From Streptomyces sp. A 4/2 (GTDB taxonomy: Bacteria; Actinomycetota; Actinomycetes; Streptomycetales; Streptomycetaceae), in the NCBI RefSeq assembly GCF_940670765.1, contig NZ_CALNVW010000007.1:62001-126000 (forward strand): 64,000 bases of DNA, in the 5' to 3' direction. A program made the position numbers and the translations under genes. Shown here in pieces: positions 44,313 to 53,499 of this stretch (its first letter is position 1; each line of letters opens with the position of its first letter). The notes under the pieces were generated by a model, which made no database searches, had not been told where the DNA came from, and saw only the letters and a program-made list of their open reading frames with translations.

Positions 44313-46388
44313 TTGCCGGTCAAAGTGAGTGTCGTCATCCCGGTGTACAACTCGGGAAAGTACATAGACCCGTGCATTGAATCCCTGTTGCAGCAGACTC
44401 TCCCCGCGGACGAATTCGAAGTCCTCTTCATCGACGACGGTTCGACGGACGACACTCCCGCCAGACTGGAAAAGCTGGCCGCCGAGCATCCGCATTTCCG
44501 GGTGAAAACCATACCCAATTCGGGATGGCCGGGTAAGCCGAGGAACATCGGTGTGGCCGAAGCCCGGGGCGAGTACGTCCAGTTCGTCGACCACGACGAC
44601 CATCTCGGCCGGGACGCCCTGCGGCGCATGTACGCCATGGGGCACCGCAACGGCTCGGACATCGTGATCGGCAAGGTGGCCAGCGATTTCCGCGGAGTTC
44701 CGCACGGCATCTTCCGTACCGACCGGGAGAAGTGCACGCTGGAAACCGCGCCGCTCCACGACAGTCTCACCGCGCACAAGATGTTCCGGACGGATTTCCT
44801 CCGCGACAACAAGATCGCTTACCCGGAGGGCCGGCGCAGGCTGGAGGACCAGCTCTACATGATGCAGGCGTATTTCCCGGCCGAGACCGTATCCATTCTC
44901 GGCTCGTACACCTGCTACTACTACTCGAAGCGCGACGACGGAAACAACTCGGGTTCCACGAGAATCGTCCCTTCCGGGTACTACGGGAATCTGCGTGAGG
45001 TGCTGGAGGTCGTCGGGACCCGGACCGAACCGGGCGCCTTCCAGGACCGGTTGCTCCGGCGCTTCTACCGGGTCGAGATGCTGGGCCGCCTCAGCGAGCC
45101 CGCCGTCCTCGGCTACGACGCCGCCTTCCTCGACGAGATGGTGGACGCGGTCCGCCCGCTGGCCACCGGGTTCATGGGCGACGGGGTGCACGAGGGTCTC
45201 GGCGCGGTCAACCGCCTCCGCTCCACGCTGCTGCGCGACGACGACCGGCAGGGTCTGGTGAAGCTCGCCCGGCAGGCGGCCACCGTGAAGAGCGCCGCGC
45301 GCCTGGAGGACATCGCCTGGCAGCCCGGCGGCCTGCTCACCGTCACCCTCAGCGCCCGCCTCACCGTGGGCAAGGACAAGGCGCCGCTCGCGCTGCTCCG
45401 TTCCGACGACCGGATCCTGCTCCACCCCGCCCTCACCGCGGACCCGCTGCCCGACGGTGAACGGCCCGACGCCGACCTGCCCGACGCCGGCCTGCCCACC
45501 GGTGAACCGCTCGACGTCACCGGCGAGATCAAGGCGTTCAAGGCCGAAGTCGCCCTGCGCGACCGGGAGACGGCCGTCGAGTGGCCGTGCCCGGTGACGT
45601 TCACCGCAGCCGCCGAGGACCTGGGCGACGGACGCTGCCAGGTCATCCTGCGCGGCACCGCCCAACTGCCCGCCGACGCCTTCCGGGACCGCGGCCCGCT
45701 CCCCCGCGGCTTCTGGGACGTCTGGGTCACGGTGCGCGGGCTGGGCCTGGTCCGCAAGGTCAGGCTCGGCGCCGACCGGCACGCGCGGGTCGACGCGGCG
45801 GTCCGGCCCGCGCTGCTCGGCTCTCCGGCCCGCCCGGTGATCCCGTACTTCACGCACCCGCACAGCAACCTCACGCTCGACGTGGGGCGCCGCGGCAAGA
45901 AGCTGGGACGGGCGCTGGCGGCCCACCCGGTGCTCCGAATGCCCGGCCGCTCCGCCGAGCTGCGGCTCGGCGTCTTCGCCCCGGATCCGGCCACGGCCAC
46001 CACGGCGGAGCTGGTGCTGAGTTCCGACAGCGGGGCCGGGCACTTCCTGCCGGTCGGTCTCCGGCCGGTCCTGGGCCGCTTCCATCTCGCGCTGCCCGCC
46101 CGCGCCCCCGGCGTCCCGGCCGGGAGCTGGCAGCTCGGTGTCCGGCTGGACGGCGCGAAGGGGCCCGAACTGCCCCTGTGCGACGTCACCGTCACGGAGA
46201 ACGGCCGACTGCGGCCCGACGACAGCGTGCCGTACGCCGACCGCGGGGAGATCCGCGCGATGATCGTCCGGCGGCGCCGGACGGCACTGCGGAACGGACT
46301 CAGGACGCTCGGCGGCCCACTGGTCCGCCGGCTTCCCCCGGCGGCCCGCAAGAGGGTCCGCCGGCTCGCCGCGAAGCTGGGTGGCTGA
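44313..46388 (+). CDS. GT2 glycosyltransferase with large C-terminal beta domain
   Basis: 691 residues from a TTG at 44313 (GAGGCG upstream); similarity starts exactly there with KVSVVIPVYNSGKYIDPCIESLLQQTL. GT-A motifs are FIDDGSTDDTPARL, KPRNIGVAEARGEYVQFVDHDDHL and RRRLEDQLYMMQAYF. Residues 1-330 form the catalytic domain, sharing YTCYYYSKRDDG with the divergent neighbour. Residues of about 370-691 are beta-rich and divergent (RLEDIAWQPGGLLTVTLSARL, GFWDVWVTVRGLG), resembling the accessory domains of teichoic-acid type GT2s such as TarS. It probably glycosylates or extends a wall polymer. Followed by rfbC on the same strand after 57 bases. Confidence 0.88.
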   Translation: MPVKVSVVIPVYNSGKYIDPCIESLLQQTLPADEFEVLFIDDGSTDDTPARLEKLAAEHPHFRVKTIPNSGWPGKPRNIGVAEARGEYVQFVDHDDHLGRDALRRMYAMGHRNGSDIVIGKVASDFRGVPHGIFRTDREKCTLETAPLHDSLTAHKMFRTDFLRDNKIAYPEGRRRLEDQLYMMQAYFPAETVSILGSYTCYYYSKRDDGNNSGSTRIVPSGYYGNLREVLEVVGTRTEPGAFQDRLLRRFYRVEMLGRLSEPAVLGYDAAFLDEMVDAVRPLATGFMGDGVHEGLGAVNRLRSTLLRDDDRQGLVKLARQAATVKSAARLEDIAWQPGGLLTVTLSARLTVGKDKAPLALLRSDDRILLHPALTADPLPDGERPDADLPDAGLPTGEPLDVTGEIKAFKAEVALRDRETAVEWPCPVTFTAAAEDLGDGRCQVILRGTAQLPADAFRDRGPLPRGFWDVWVTVRGLGLVRKVRLGADRHARVDAAVRPALLGSPARPVIPYFTHPHSNLTLDVGRRGKKLGRALAAHPVLRMPGRSAELRLGVFAPDPATATTAELVLSSDSGAGHFLPVGLRPVLGRFHLALPARAPGVPAGSWQLGVRLDGAKGPELPLCDVTVTENGRLRPDDSVPYADRGEIRAMIVRRRRTALRNGLRTLGGPLVRRLPPAARKRVRRLAAKLGG

Positions 46389-46445
46389 CCACCCGTGCGG
46401 GCCACGGCAGAGGCCTCGGTGAACGCAGAAAAGGACGTGATCGAA

Positions 46446-47039
46446 ATGCGGCAGCTCGCCATCGAGGGAGCCTGGGTGCACGAGCCGAAGGTCTTCCCGG
46501 ACAGCCGCGGCAGTTTCCACGAGTGGTTCAAGGAGCCGGACCTGGCCGAGGCTGCCGGTCACGGGCTGCGGCTGGCCCAGGCCAACTGCTCGGTGTCCCG
46601 CCGGGGCACCCTGCGGGGTATCCACTTCGCCGACGTACCGCCGAGCCAGGCCAAGTACGTCAAGTGTGTGCGCGGCGCCGTTCTCGACGTCGTGGTGGAC
46701 ATCCGGGTCGGCTCACCGACGTACAAGCAGTGGGAAGCCGTACGCCTCGACGATGTGGACCACCGCTCCGTCTACCTCTCGGAGGGGCTGGGCCACGCGC
46801 TGCTCGCGCTGACCGACGACGCCACGGTGATCTACCTCTGCTCCACCGGGTACGCCCCCCAGCGCGAGCACGGCATCCACCCGCTCGACCCGGAGCTGGC
46901 CATCGACTGGCCGGCGGGCCTCACCCCGCTGCTCTCCGAGAAGGACGCGGCGGCCCCGACGCTCGCCGAGGCCGAGGCGAGCGGCCTGCTGCCGTCCTAC
47001 GCGGACTGCGTCGCGTACGCCGCGAAGCTGCGCGGCTGA
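46446..47039 (+). CDS. rfbC: dTDP-4-dehydrorhamnose 3,5-epimerase
   Basis: 197 residues from the ATG at 46446 (AAGGA eleven bases upstream). RmlC motifs are present: KVFPDSRGSFHEWFKE, NCSVSRRGTLRGIHF with the catalytic histidine in GIHF, CVRGAVLDVVVDIRVGSPTY and SEGLGHALLAL. It epimerises C3 and C5 of the 4-keto sugar in dTDP-L-rhamnose synthesis. The other three pathway genes are on the opposite strand nearby. Possible longer starts (GTG at 46419) would add nine poorly conserved residues. Cupin-fold, cytosolic. Confidence 0.95.
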   Translation: MRQLAIEGAWVHEPKVFPDSRGSFHEWFKEPDLAEAAGHGLRLAQANCSVSRRGTLRGIHFADVPPSQAKYVKCVRGAVLDVVVDIRVGSPTYKQWEAVRLDDVDHRSVYLSEGLGHALLALTDDATVIYLCSTGYAPQREHGIHPLDPELAIDWPAGLTPLLSEKDAAAPTLAEAEASGLLPSYADCVAYAAKLRG

Positions 47040-47080
47040 ACAACGGCCCCGGCCGGGCACCCGCCCGGCCGGTGAGCTGC

Positions 47081-47875
47081 TCAGCCCGTGACCCGCTCGA
47101 TGCTCCGGCGCAGCCCGGTGAAGGCGGCGCGTGAGCGGTTGAGGTTACGGGCCCGGACCAGGCCGGGCCAGAAGTCCGCGCCGAGCAGCGCCTGCGGTGC
47201 CACCGCGCGCTTGCGGGTCATGACCTCGTCGGGGACGTCCTGCGGGTCCGCGGTGACGTACTCCGCCAGGATGGATTCGTACTTCTCCTTCAGCACGGTG
47301 CTGCCCGGATCCGCGCCGAAGACGGCGAGCACGCCGGTCGGCGCGGTGTCCACCTCGACGACCAGCAGGTCCGGGCGGAAACGCCGCAGCACGGTGGCGA
47401 CCTTGTACACGTCGCCCGTCCACTCCCTGGTGTGCCGGTCGCGGGCCGCCTCGTCGACATTGCGCGGCAGCATGTCGTCGAGCACGATCACGCTGTTCCA
47501 GCGCGCGTGCTTCTCGACGTTCATGAAGTCCCGCAGCGCGAACTCGAAAAGGTGCATGCCGTCGATGAACGACAGCTCCAGTTTCGGATCGCCGCCGAGC
47601 ATCTGGAGGGGGTCCCGGCGGGCGAGCGCACGGAAGGGATTGCGGCCGGGCCGCAGATGCAGCAGCGGATCCTTGCGGGCGAAGAAATCGTCGCTCGTCG
47701 CCTTGACCAGATGGACGTCGCAACTGATCGATGTCACGACCTTGAATGCCGGGTCGACGGCCACAGAAGGGACCCGGGATATCGCCAGGCTGCGCCCGTC
47801 ATTGACCCCGATCTCCAGATAGTTCCGGGGCCGGTATACGCGATGGAGGCCGCGCAGGAATTCATGACGGTTCAC
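47081..47875 (-). CDS. Class I SAM-dependent methyltransferase (Methyltransf_24-like)
   Basis: 264 residues from ATG at 47875. The SAM motif is NYLEIGVNDGRSLA at residue 18; the acidic loop and catalytic region read LELSFIDGMHLFEFALRDFMNVEKHA and SVIVLDDMLPRN. This family methylates small hydroxylated molecules and polysaccharide sugars. Its location inside a rhamnose/ribitol polymer locus suggests it methylates a sugar of the polymer; that is inference. Convergent with rfbC, and 111 bases from rfbD with an AT-rich gap (gatttatttaaaccgctattt at 47960-47980), so it is probably transcribed from its own promoter. Confidence 0.78.
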   Translation of the reverse strand: MNRHEFLRGLHRVYRPRNYLEIGVNDGRSLAISRVPSVAVDPAFKVVTSISCDVHLVKATSDDFFARKDPLLHLRPGRNPFRALARRDPLQMLGGDPKLELSFIDGMHLFEFALRDFMNVEKHARWNSVIVLDDMLPRNVDEAARDRHTREWTGDVYKVATVLRRFRPDLLVVEVDTAPTGVLAVFGADPGSTVLKEKYESILAEYVTADPQDVPDEVMTRKRAVAPQALLGADFWPGLVRARNLNRSRAAFTGLRRSIERVTG

Positions 47876-47986
47876 AAGGAGCGCCTTTCGTCGGAAAGCA
47901 ACTGGTCCGATCTCCGGCGAAGTTACCCCATCGGCAAGGGGCCTGTGAATGCGCAGCGATTTATTTAAACCGCTATTTGCCAGGGA

Positions 47987-48871
47987 TCAGGACCGCTCGG
48001 TGGCGACCAGTGACGGGAACGCCTCGCCGAGTGCGAGCCGCCAGTCACGCACCGGCTCGATTCCCGCCGCCGCCCAGCGGTCGTGTCCCAGCACGCTGTA
48101 CGCGGGCCGCGGCGCCGGCCGTACGAAGGCCTCGCTGGTGGTGGGGCGCACCCGGTCCGGATCGGCGTCCAGCAGCCGGAAGATCTCCCGGGTGAGGCCG
48201 AACCAGGTCGTCGCGCCGCCGCTGGTGCCGTGGTAGACACCGGCGGGCGCGGTGCCCGCCAGGGCGCCCGCGCCCAGCCGTACCAGCAGGTCCGCCAGAT
48301 CAACGGTCCAGGTGGGCTGCCCGCGCTGGTCGTCCACCACGTCCAGGGTGTCCTTGACGCCCTCCAGCTTGATCATCGTACGGACGAAGTTCGCGCCGCC
48401 GGCCCCGTACAGCCAGGCCGTGCGGATCACGTAGCCACGCTCGGGCAGCGTGTCCAGGACGGCCCGCTCCCCTGCCAGCTTGGTGCGTCCGTACGCGCTG
48501 CGCGGGGCGACCGGGGCGTCCTCCGGGTACGGCTCGGTGGCGTCACCGGCGAACACGTAGTCCGTGGAGACCTGGAACAGCACCGCACCGCTCTCCCGGC
48601 AGGCCTCGGCGAGGACGCGTGGCCCGGTGCCGTTGACGGCGAGTGCCCGGTCCTCCTCGGACTCGGCGTCGTCGACCGCGGTCCAGGCCGCGCAGTTGAC
48701 GACGACCGAGGGGCGGTGGGCGGCGAGGGCCGCGGTGACCGCCGCCGGGTCGGTGATGTCCAGGGCCGTGCGGTCGGGAGCCACCGTGGGTGTGCCCTCG
48801 CCGGCCAGCCTCGCGACGAGGTCCTTCGCGAGCATGCCGCCCGCTCCGGTGACCAGCCAACTGCCGCTCAT
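47987..48871 (-). CDS. rfbD: dTDP-4-dehydrorhamnose reductase
   Basis: 294 residues. Rossmann motif GAGGMLAKDLVARL at residue 8, then DITDPAAV, NCAAWTAVDDAE and the SDR catalytic YGRTKLAGE (Tyr-Lys). The C-terminal part holds VRPTTSEAFVRPAPRPAYSVL, which marks the RmlD substrate pocket. It reduces the 4-keto intermediate to dTDP-L-rhamnose with NAD(P)H, the final step. It follows rfbA-rfbB with 72 bases between rfbB and rfbD, consistent with one operon. Confidence 0.96.
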   Translation of the reverse strand: MSGSWLVTGAGGMLAKDLVARLAGEGTPTVAPDRTALDITDPAAVTAALAAHRPSVVVNCAAWTAVDDAESEEDRALAVNGTGPRVLAEACRESGAVLFQVSTDYVFAGDATEPYPEDAPVAPRSAYGRTKLAGERAVLDTLPERGYVIRTAWLYGAGGANFVRTMIKLEGVKDTLDVVDDQRGQPTWTVDLADLLVRLGAGALAGTAPAGVYHGTSGGATTWFGLTREIFRLLDADPDRVRPTTSEAFVRPAPRPAYSVLGHDRWAAAGIEPVRDWRLALGEAFPSLVATERS

Positions 48872-48943
48872 CTCTCACCTGTTCCGTGGTACGTCGGGCC
48901 CCCGGTCGACGCTACCCGAGGCCCTGTCCGAACGCGGCGCCCG

Positions 48944-49933
48944 TCAGACGAGCGCCGCGCGCTCCTTCAGCGGCTCCCACCAGGCGCGGTTGTCCCGGTA
49001 CCACTGCACGGTCTCCGCGAGCCCGTCGGCGAAGTTCCTGCGCGGCTCGTACCCCAGCTCCGTACGGATCTTGGTGCAGTCGACCGAGTAGCGGCGGTCG
49101 TGTCCCTTGCGGTCGGTGACGTACTCGACGCTGGTGTCCCAGTCCGCGCCGCACGCGTCGAGCAGCAGGCCGGTGAGCTCCTTGTTGGACAGCTCGGTGC
49201 CGCCGCCGATGTTGTAGACCTCGCCCGCGCGGCCCTCCGTACGGACCAGCTCGATGCCCTGCACGTGGTCGTCGATGTGCAGCCAGTCGCGGACGTTGCC
49301 CCCGTCGCCGTAGAGCGGGACGGACTTGCCGTCCAGCAGGTTGGTGATGAACAGCGGGATGACCTTCTCCGGGAAGTGGTGGTGCCCGTAGTTGTTGGAA
49401 CAGCGGGTCACGCGCACGTCCAGGCCGTGGGTGCGGTGGTAGGAGAGCGCGATCAGGTCGCTGGACGCCTTGGCCGACGAGTACGGGGAGTTGGGCTCCA
49501 GCGGGTGGGTCTCGGGCCAGGATCCCTCGTCGATCGAGCCGTACACCTCGTCGGTCGAGATGTGCACGAAGGTCTTGATGCCGGCCCGGTGTGCCGCGTC
49601 GATCAGGGTGTGGGTGCCCAGCACGTTCGTCCGGACGAACTCGGCGCCGCCGTCGATGGACCGGTCGACGTGCGACTCGGCGGCGAAGTGCACCACCTGG
49701 TCGTGGTCCGCCATCACCCTGTCCACCAGGCCGGGGTCGCAGATGTCGCCCTGGACGAAGGCGAACCGGGGGTCGTCCCTTACCTCGTCGAGGTTGGCCG
49801 GGTTGCCCGCGTAGGTGAGCTTGTCGAGCACGGTGACGGAGACGTCACCCGGGCCCTGGGGTCCGAGGACCGTACGGACGTAGTGCGAGCCGATGAAGCC
49901 GGCGCCGCCGGTCACCAGAATCCTGTTCGTCAT
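48944..49933 (-). CDS. rfbB: dTDP-glucose 4,6-dehydratase
   Basis: 329 residues from the ATG at 49933, which overlaps the rfbA stop as ATGA. GxxGxxG cofactor motif GGAGFIGSHYVR, KLTYAGNPANL (RmlB signature), STDEVYGSI and YSAKASSD with the catalytic Tyr-Lys, then CSNNYGHHHFPEKVIPL. It converts dTDP-glucose to dTDP-4-keto-6-deoxyglucose, with bound NAD. The frame running upstream to 50113 is within rfbA in another phase and is not coding. Confidence 0.97.
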   Translation of the reverse strand: MTNRILVTGGAGFIGSHYVRTVLGPQGPGDVSVTVLDKLTYAGNPANLDEVRDDPRFAFVQGDICDPGLVDRVMADHDQVVHFAAESHVDRSIDGGAEFVRTNVLGTHTLIDAAHRAGIKTFVHISTDEVYGSIDEGSWPETHPLEPNSPYSSAKASSDLIALSYHRTHGLDVRVTRCSNNYGHHHFPEKVIPLFITNLLDGKSVPLYGDGGNVRDWLHIDDHVQGIELVRTEGRAGEVYNIGGGTELSNKELTGLLLDACGADWDTSVEYVTDRKGHDRRYSVDCTKIRTELGYEPRRNFADGLAETVQWYRDNRAWWEPLKERAALV

Positions 49934-50997
49934 GAAGAGATCTGCACCTTGCTGTGGTCGCCGAGCACGAGTCGGTGGGCTGCCGGGTTGCGTGGCGCGG
50001 GTGTCACCTCGACGCCTCTGCCGATCAGTGAGGCCTCCACCCTGCGGACCCCGGCGATCGACGCGTCCCGCAGGACGATGGAGTACTCGATCTCGCTGTC
50101 CTCGATCCGGCACCGCTCGGAGACCGAGGTGTACGGACCGACGTACGCGTCACTGATCACGGTGTCCGCGCCGATGATGGCGGGGCCCACGATACGGCTG
50201 CGGACGACCCGGGCGCCCGCCTCGATCCTGACCCGGCCGATGATCTCGCTGGCCCCGTCGACCGTGCCGTCCTCGCACGGTTCGACGGTCTCCAGCACCG
50301 CCCGGTTGACCTCCAGCATGTCGGTGACGTTGCCGGTGTCCTTCCAGTAGCCGGAGATCGTCGTGGAGTGCACGTCGTGCTTCTGGTCGATCAGCCACTG
50401 GATGGCGTGCGTGATCTCCAGCTCGCCGCGCCAGGACGGCTCGATGGCACGGACCGCCTCGTGCACGGCCGGGGTGAAGAGGTACACGCCGACGAGCGCG
50501 AGGTCGCTCTTGGGGACCTCCGGCTTCTCCTCCAGGGCCACCACCCGGCCGTTCCCGTCGAGTTCGGCCACGCCGAACGACGTCGGATCGGGGACCTGGG
50601 TGAGCAGGATCTGGGCATCGGGGCGGGCCTCGCGGAAGCCGTCCACCAGGCCGGTGATGCCGCCGACGATGAAGTTGTCGCCGAGGTACATGACGAAGTC
50701 CTCGTCACCGAGGAAGTCGCGGGAGATGAGCACCGCGTGGGCCAGCCCCCGGGGGGCCTCCTGCGGGATGTACGTGATCTTGACGCCGAACCGGGATCCG
50801 TCACCGACGGCCTCGCGGATCTCCTCGGCGGTGTCACCGACGACGATCCCGACGTCGGTGATGCCCGCGTCGGCGATGGCTTCCAGCCCGTAGAAGAGCA
50901 CGGGCTTGTTCGCCACGGGGACGAGCTGTTTCGCTGAGGTGTGCGTGATGGGGCGCAGGCGCGTGCCCGCGCCGCCGGAAAGTACAAGAGCCTTCAC
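49930..50997 (-). CDS. rfbA: Glucose-1-phosphate thymidylyltransferase (long RmlA/StrD form)
   Basis: 355 residues from a GTG at 50997 (AGGGA upstream). The nucleotidyltransferase signature is LVLSGGAGTRLRPITHTSAKQLVP; YIPQEAPRGLAHAVL and YLGDNFIVGG complete the dTTP and sugar sites. From about 240 a left-handed helix-type tail (IIGRVRIEAGARVVRSRIVGPAIIGADTVI) is present, the long subtype also common in antibiotic sugar clusters (StrD-like); usual RmlA is about 290 residues. It makes dTDP-glucose. Start of the operon rfbA-rfbB-rfbD; a terminator for the gene upstream lies at 51120-51152. Confidence 0.95.
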   Translation of the reverse strand: MKALVLSGGAGTRLRPITHTSAKQLVPVANKPVLFYGLEAIADAGITDVGIVVGDTAEEIREAVGDGSRFGVKITYIPQEAPRGLAHAVLISRDFLGDEDFVMYLGDNFIVGGITGLVDGFREARPDAQILLTQVPDPTSFGVAELDGNGRVVALEEKPEVPKSDLALVGVYLFTPAVHEAVRAIEPSWRGELEITHAIQWLIDQKHDVHSTTISGYWKDTGNVTDMLEVNRAVLETVEPCEDGTVDGASEIIGRVRIEAGARVVRSRIVGPAIIGADTVISDAYVGPYTSVSERCRIEDSEIEYSIVLRDASIAGVRRVEASLIGRGVEVTPAPRNPAAHRLVLGDHSKVQISS

Positions 50998-51119
50998 GAT
51001 TCGGTCCCTGGCGAGCAGTCGGTCTGGCAGAGCTTGATCCGTCCGGTCGGATTTTATCCGTTCTGGCGTGATGGCACCGTAAGTGCCGGGCGCCCGAGGA
51101 CCGCCCCGCAGCACGCGAA

Positions 51120-51152
51120 ACGGCCGCCCGCGCACTGTGCGCGGACGGCCGT
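51120..51152 (-). terminator. Terminator after the glycerophosphotransferase-like gene
   Basis: Two-part stem acggccg / cggccgt with an inner ccgcgcac / gtgcgcgg, one-base bulge, 27 bases past the stop at 51179. Confidence 0.75.
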
Positions 51153-51178
51153 GAGGCACCCGTGGAGCCGGGAAACGG

Positions 51179-53275
51179 TCAGCCGCCGACCGCCGAATCG
51201 ACACCGGTCACGCCGGAGTCGTTGAGGCCGGGTGCGCCGTCCGGACCGGCGGTGCGCTGCGCCACGCCCTGGTTGCGCGCCTCGGCCTTGGCCGTCAACG
51301 CCCGTACCGCCGCGTTGAACTGCTCCATCGAGGTCGGCTCGTCGGGGCCGAGCAGATACTGCTTCAGCTCCCGCCGGTCGCCCGCCAGCGGGTCGGCCGC
51401 CGCGTCGGTGATCGACGCCAGCAGCTCGCCGATCTCCTTGGCGCTGTTGGAGAGGATGACGGCGGCCCGTACGGCGGTGTTCTGCCGCTTGAACTCTTCC
51501 ACGCCCAGTTCGGCCGAGTCGGTGACCGCGTACGGCTTGCCGCTCGCGATGAAGTCCGAGACGACGCTGGAGATGTCCGAGACCATGCCGTCCGACTCGT
51601 TGAAGCAGTCGTACAGACGGGGCTCGCCGCCCTCGATGACCCGGTGCTCCCACCAGCCGAAGGTGCGCCAGTAGGCACTGTTCCACTCGCCGCGCAGCGC
51701 GGCGGTCTCGTCCTCGCGGGCGGGGTCGGCCAGCGAGACCCGCGAGGCGTCGGACTCGTCGCCGCTCTCGCTGCCGGAGCTCTCCAGCTCGGCCAGCCTG
51801 GCCTCGATCCGGACCAGTTCGGCTCGGGCCGCCGTCCGGTCGGCCGCCGTCGCGGCGGACAGCTCGGTCCAGCGGGGCTCGGCCGCGCGGGCGGCGGCGG
51901 CCTTCTCGACCATGGCGGTGATGCGGATGTGCGCCGCCTTGGCCTTGGCGCTGCGGGTGCCGGTGAAGGGGTGCGGCTTGTAGAGCACCCGGACCGGCTG
52001 CTCGGCCGTGAGCAGCCGCCGGACGATGTTCTCGCCGGCCAGCAGCAGGGAGGTGTTGCCCGGGTTGTCGTCCCAGCCCTCCCAGGTGGGCGCGTACAGC
52101 ACGGTCGGGATCTGCTGCTTCGGGGTGCCGGTCCAGCTCCGGATGGGTGCCAGCTGCGGGCGGCCCACCTCGACGATGTCCTCGTCGCGCACACCGACGT
52201 CGGCCAGCGCGTAACGGTCGCGCCCGGCCCGGCCCGCGGTCCACACCTCGTCGTACGCCTTGCTGTACGGGTTGACGCTGGCGAGCTTGTCGCTGTCGCC
52301 GTGCCCGATGAAGACGTGCTTGATGGTGGGGACGCGCAGCATGTGGATGTTCTTGCCGACGTTCGCCGCGTACAGCGCGACACGCACGGTGGAGAGGTCC
52401 ATGTTCATCAGGTGCACGCCACCCGGCACACACACCACGGGCACCGCGGTCGACGCGAGCTGCGGCACGATGGCGCGCTCCCGCAGGATGATCAGCGGGC
52501 GCCCCTCGACCTGGGACATCGTCTCCAGCCACATGTTGACCTGGTAGGCGGAGTCCCTGGAGCCGGAGAAGTAGAGCGCGACGGTCGGCCGGTACTCGCG
52601 CAGCCAGCCGTCGAGACCTTCCAGCACCTCGGCCGCGCTCGGCAGCCTGCGGCCCTTCTTTATGTACGGGACGAGCACGGCGATGTAGAGGACGCCGAGG
52701 GCCAGGGTGGCGACGATGCCGATGTACCCGTAGTCGTCGGTCCCGGTCCGGGCGGCGATCAGCAGGCCGATCACCGCGAAGACGTCCAGGTGGAGCATCT
52801 TCTCGGCGGCTCGGTTGAGCAGCAGCCGCGGCGGGGCCTCGGGGACCCGGATCGAGCCCAGGTCGACGTTGCGGGTGACCACGGGCATGACCCGGCGCAG
52901 CCGGATGAGGGTGGTCAGGGTGCCGTGCGCGGCCTGGAGACCGTAGAAGACCAGGAAGCAGGCGACGGCGGCGTAGTAGACGTTCTGATCGGCGAGCTCC
53001 AGCCGGGCCAGCAGCAGAATAAGCAGCAGTTCACGCAGCAGGAATCGGATCGACAGACCGGCCCGGACCTTCGCCAGGCGATTGATCAGATAGCTGCCGC
53101 GCTGATGGAGAAACCAGTCGGAGACGTACGTCACGACGGTGGCAGCGGCGAAGAACCAGATATTGGGGATGAGTGCGGCGATCATCACGCACGGGTAGCT
53201 GAGCCCCATGAAGGCTGCGGCGAACAGCTCGGACCGGCTGCCTACGCGCGCCAGCCGAATGGCGGTCGAAATCAC
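51179..53275 (-). CDS. CDP-glycerol/ribitol glycerophosphotransferase-family polymerase with N-terminal membrane domain
   Basis: 698 residues, GTG start at 53275 (GGAGCAGG upstream). The N-terminus (about 10-225) has four to six hydrophobic helices. A Glyphos_transf domain follows (about 235-640) with FSGSRDSAYQVNMWLETM, FIGHGDSDKL, YAPTWEGW, YKPHPFTG and MVSDISSVVSDFIASGKPYAV. In the middle a charged, helix-breaking insert (about 465-530, rich in Ala/Glu/Ser) interrupts the GT-B fold. The last 50 residues are disordered. Relatives such as TagF/TarL polymerise alditol phosphate on a lipid-linked primer. With the adjacent cytidylyltransferase-reductase gene, ribitol phosphate is the likeliest substrate. 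Membrane-anchored unlike classical TarL. Confidence 0.82.
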   Translation of the reverse strand: MISTAIRLARVGSRSELFAAAFMGLSYPCVMIAALIPNIWFFAAATVVTYVSDWFLHQRGSYLINRLAKVRAGLSIRFLLRELLLILLLARLELADQNVYYAAVACFLVFYGLQAAHGTLTTLIRLRRVMPVVTRNVDLGSIRVPEAPPRLLLNRAAEKMLHLDVFAVIGLLIAARTGTDDYGYIGIVATLALGVLYIAVLVPYIKKGRRLPSAAEVLEGLDGWLREYRPTVALYFSGSRDSAYQVNMWLETMSQVEGRPLIILRERAIVPQLASTAVPVVCVPGGVHLMNMDLSTVRVALYAANVGKNIHMLRVPTIKHVFIGHGDSDKLASVNPYSKAYDEVWTAGRAGRDRYALADVGVRDEDIVEVGRPQLAPIRSWTGTPKQQIPTVLYAPTWEGWDDNPGNTSLLLAGENIVRRLLTAEQPVRVLYKPHPFTGTRSAKAKAAHIRITAMVEKAAAARAAEPRWTELSAATAADRTAARAELVRIEARLAELESSGSESGDESDASRVSLADPAREDETAALRGEWNSAYWRTFGWWEHRVIEGGEPRLYDCFNESDGMVSDISSVVSDFIASGKPYAVTDSAELGVEEFKRQNTAVRAAVILSNSAKEIGELLASITDAAADPLAGDRRELKQYLLGPDEPTSMEQFNAAVRALTAKAEARNQGVAQRTAGPDGAPGLNDSGVTGVDSAVGG

Positions 53276-53427
53276 GAAGAACCTGCTCCAGGGGGTGCCG
53301 GTTTTTGACCGGCCGGCAAATAGGGGGCGGCGTCACCGGGTGTGGCACGCACCACACCCCGCTCCTTCTCCCGTCCCATTTGTCGGTCGGCTTATCTGGG
53401 GGAATTGTGAAGGCGAGGCCTCACGCA

Positions 53428-53471
53428 TTCGGGCCTCTGCGATTCGCGTGAAGCGATCACAGAGGCCCGAA
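53428..53471 (-). terminator. Terminator after the cytidylyltransferase-reductase gene
   Basis: Stem ttcgggcctctg / cagaggcccgaa with an inner cgatt/gatc-type stem, 29 bases past the stop at 53500. On the plus strand it ends in AAAAA. Confidence 0.8.
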
Positions 53472-53499
53472 AAAAGCTTCCAGTTTTGCTCAAGAAGTA

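Noticed and set aside
44127..46625. An 832-codon minus-strand frame opposite the GT2 gene
   Set aside because: Antisense shadow; the plus-strand frame has clear GT2 motifs.
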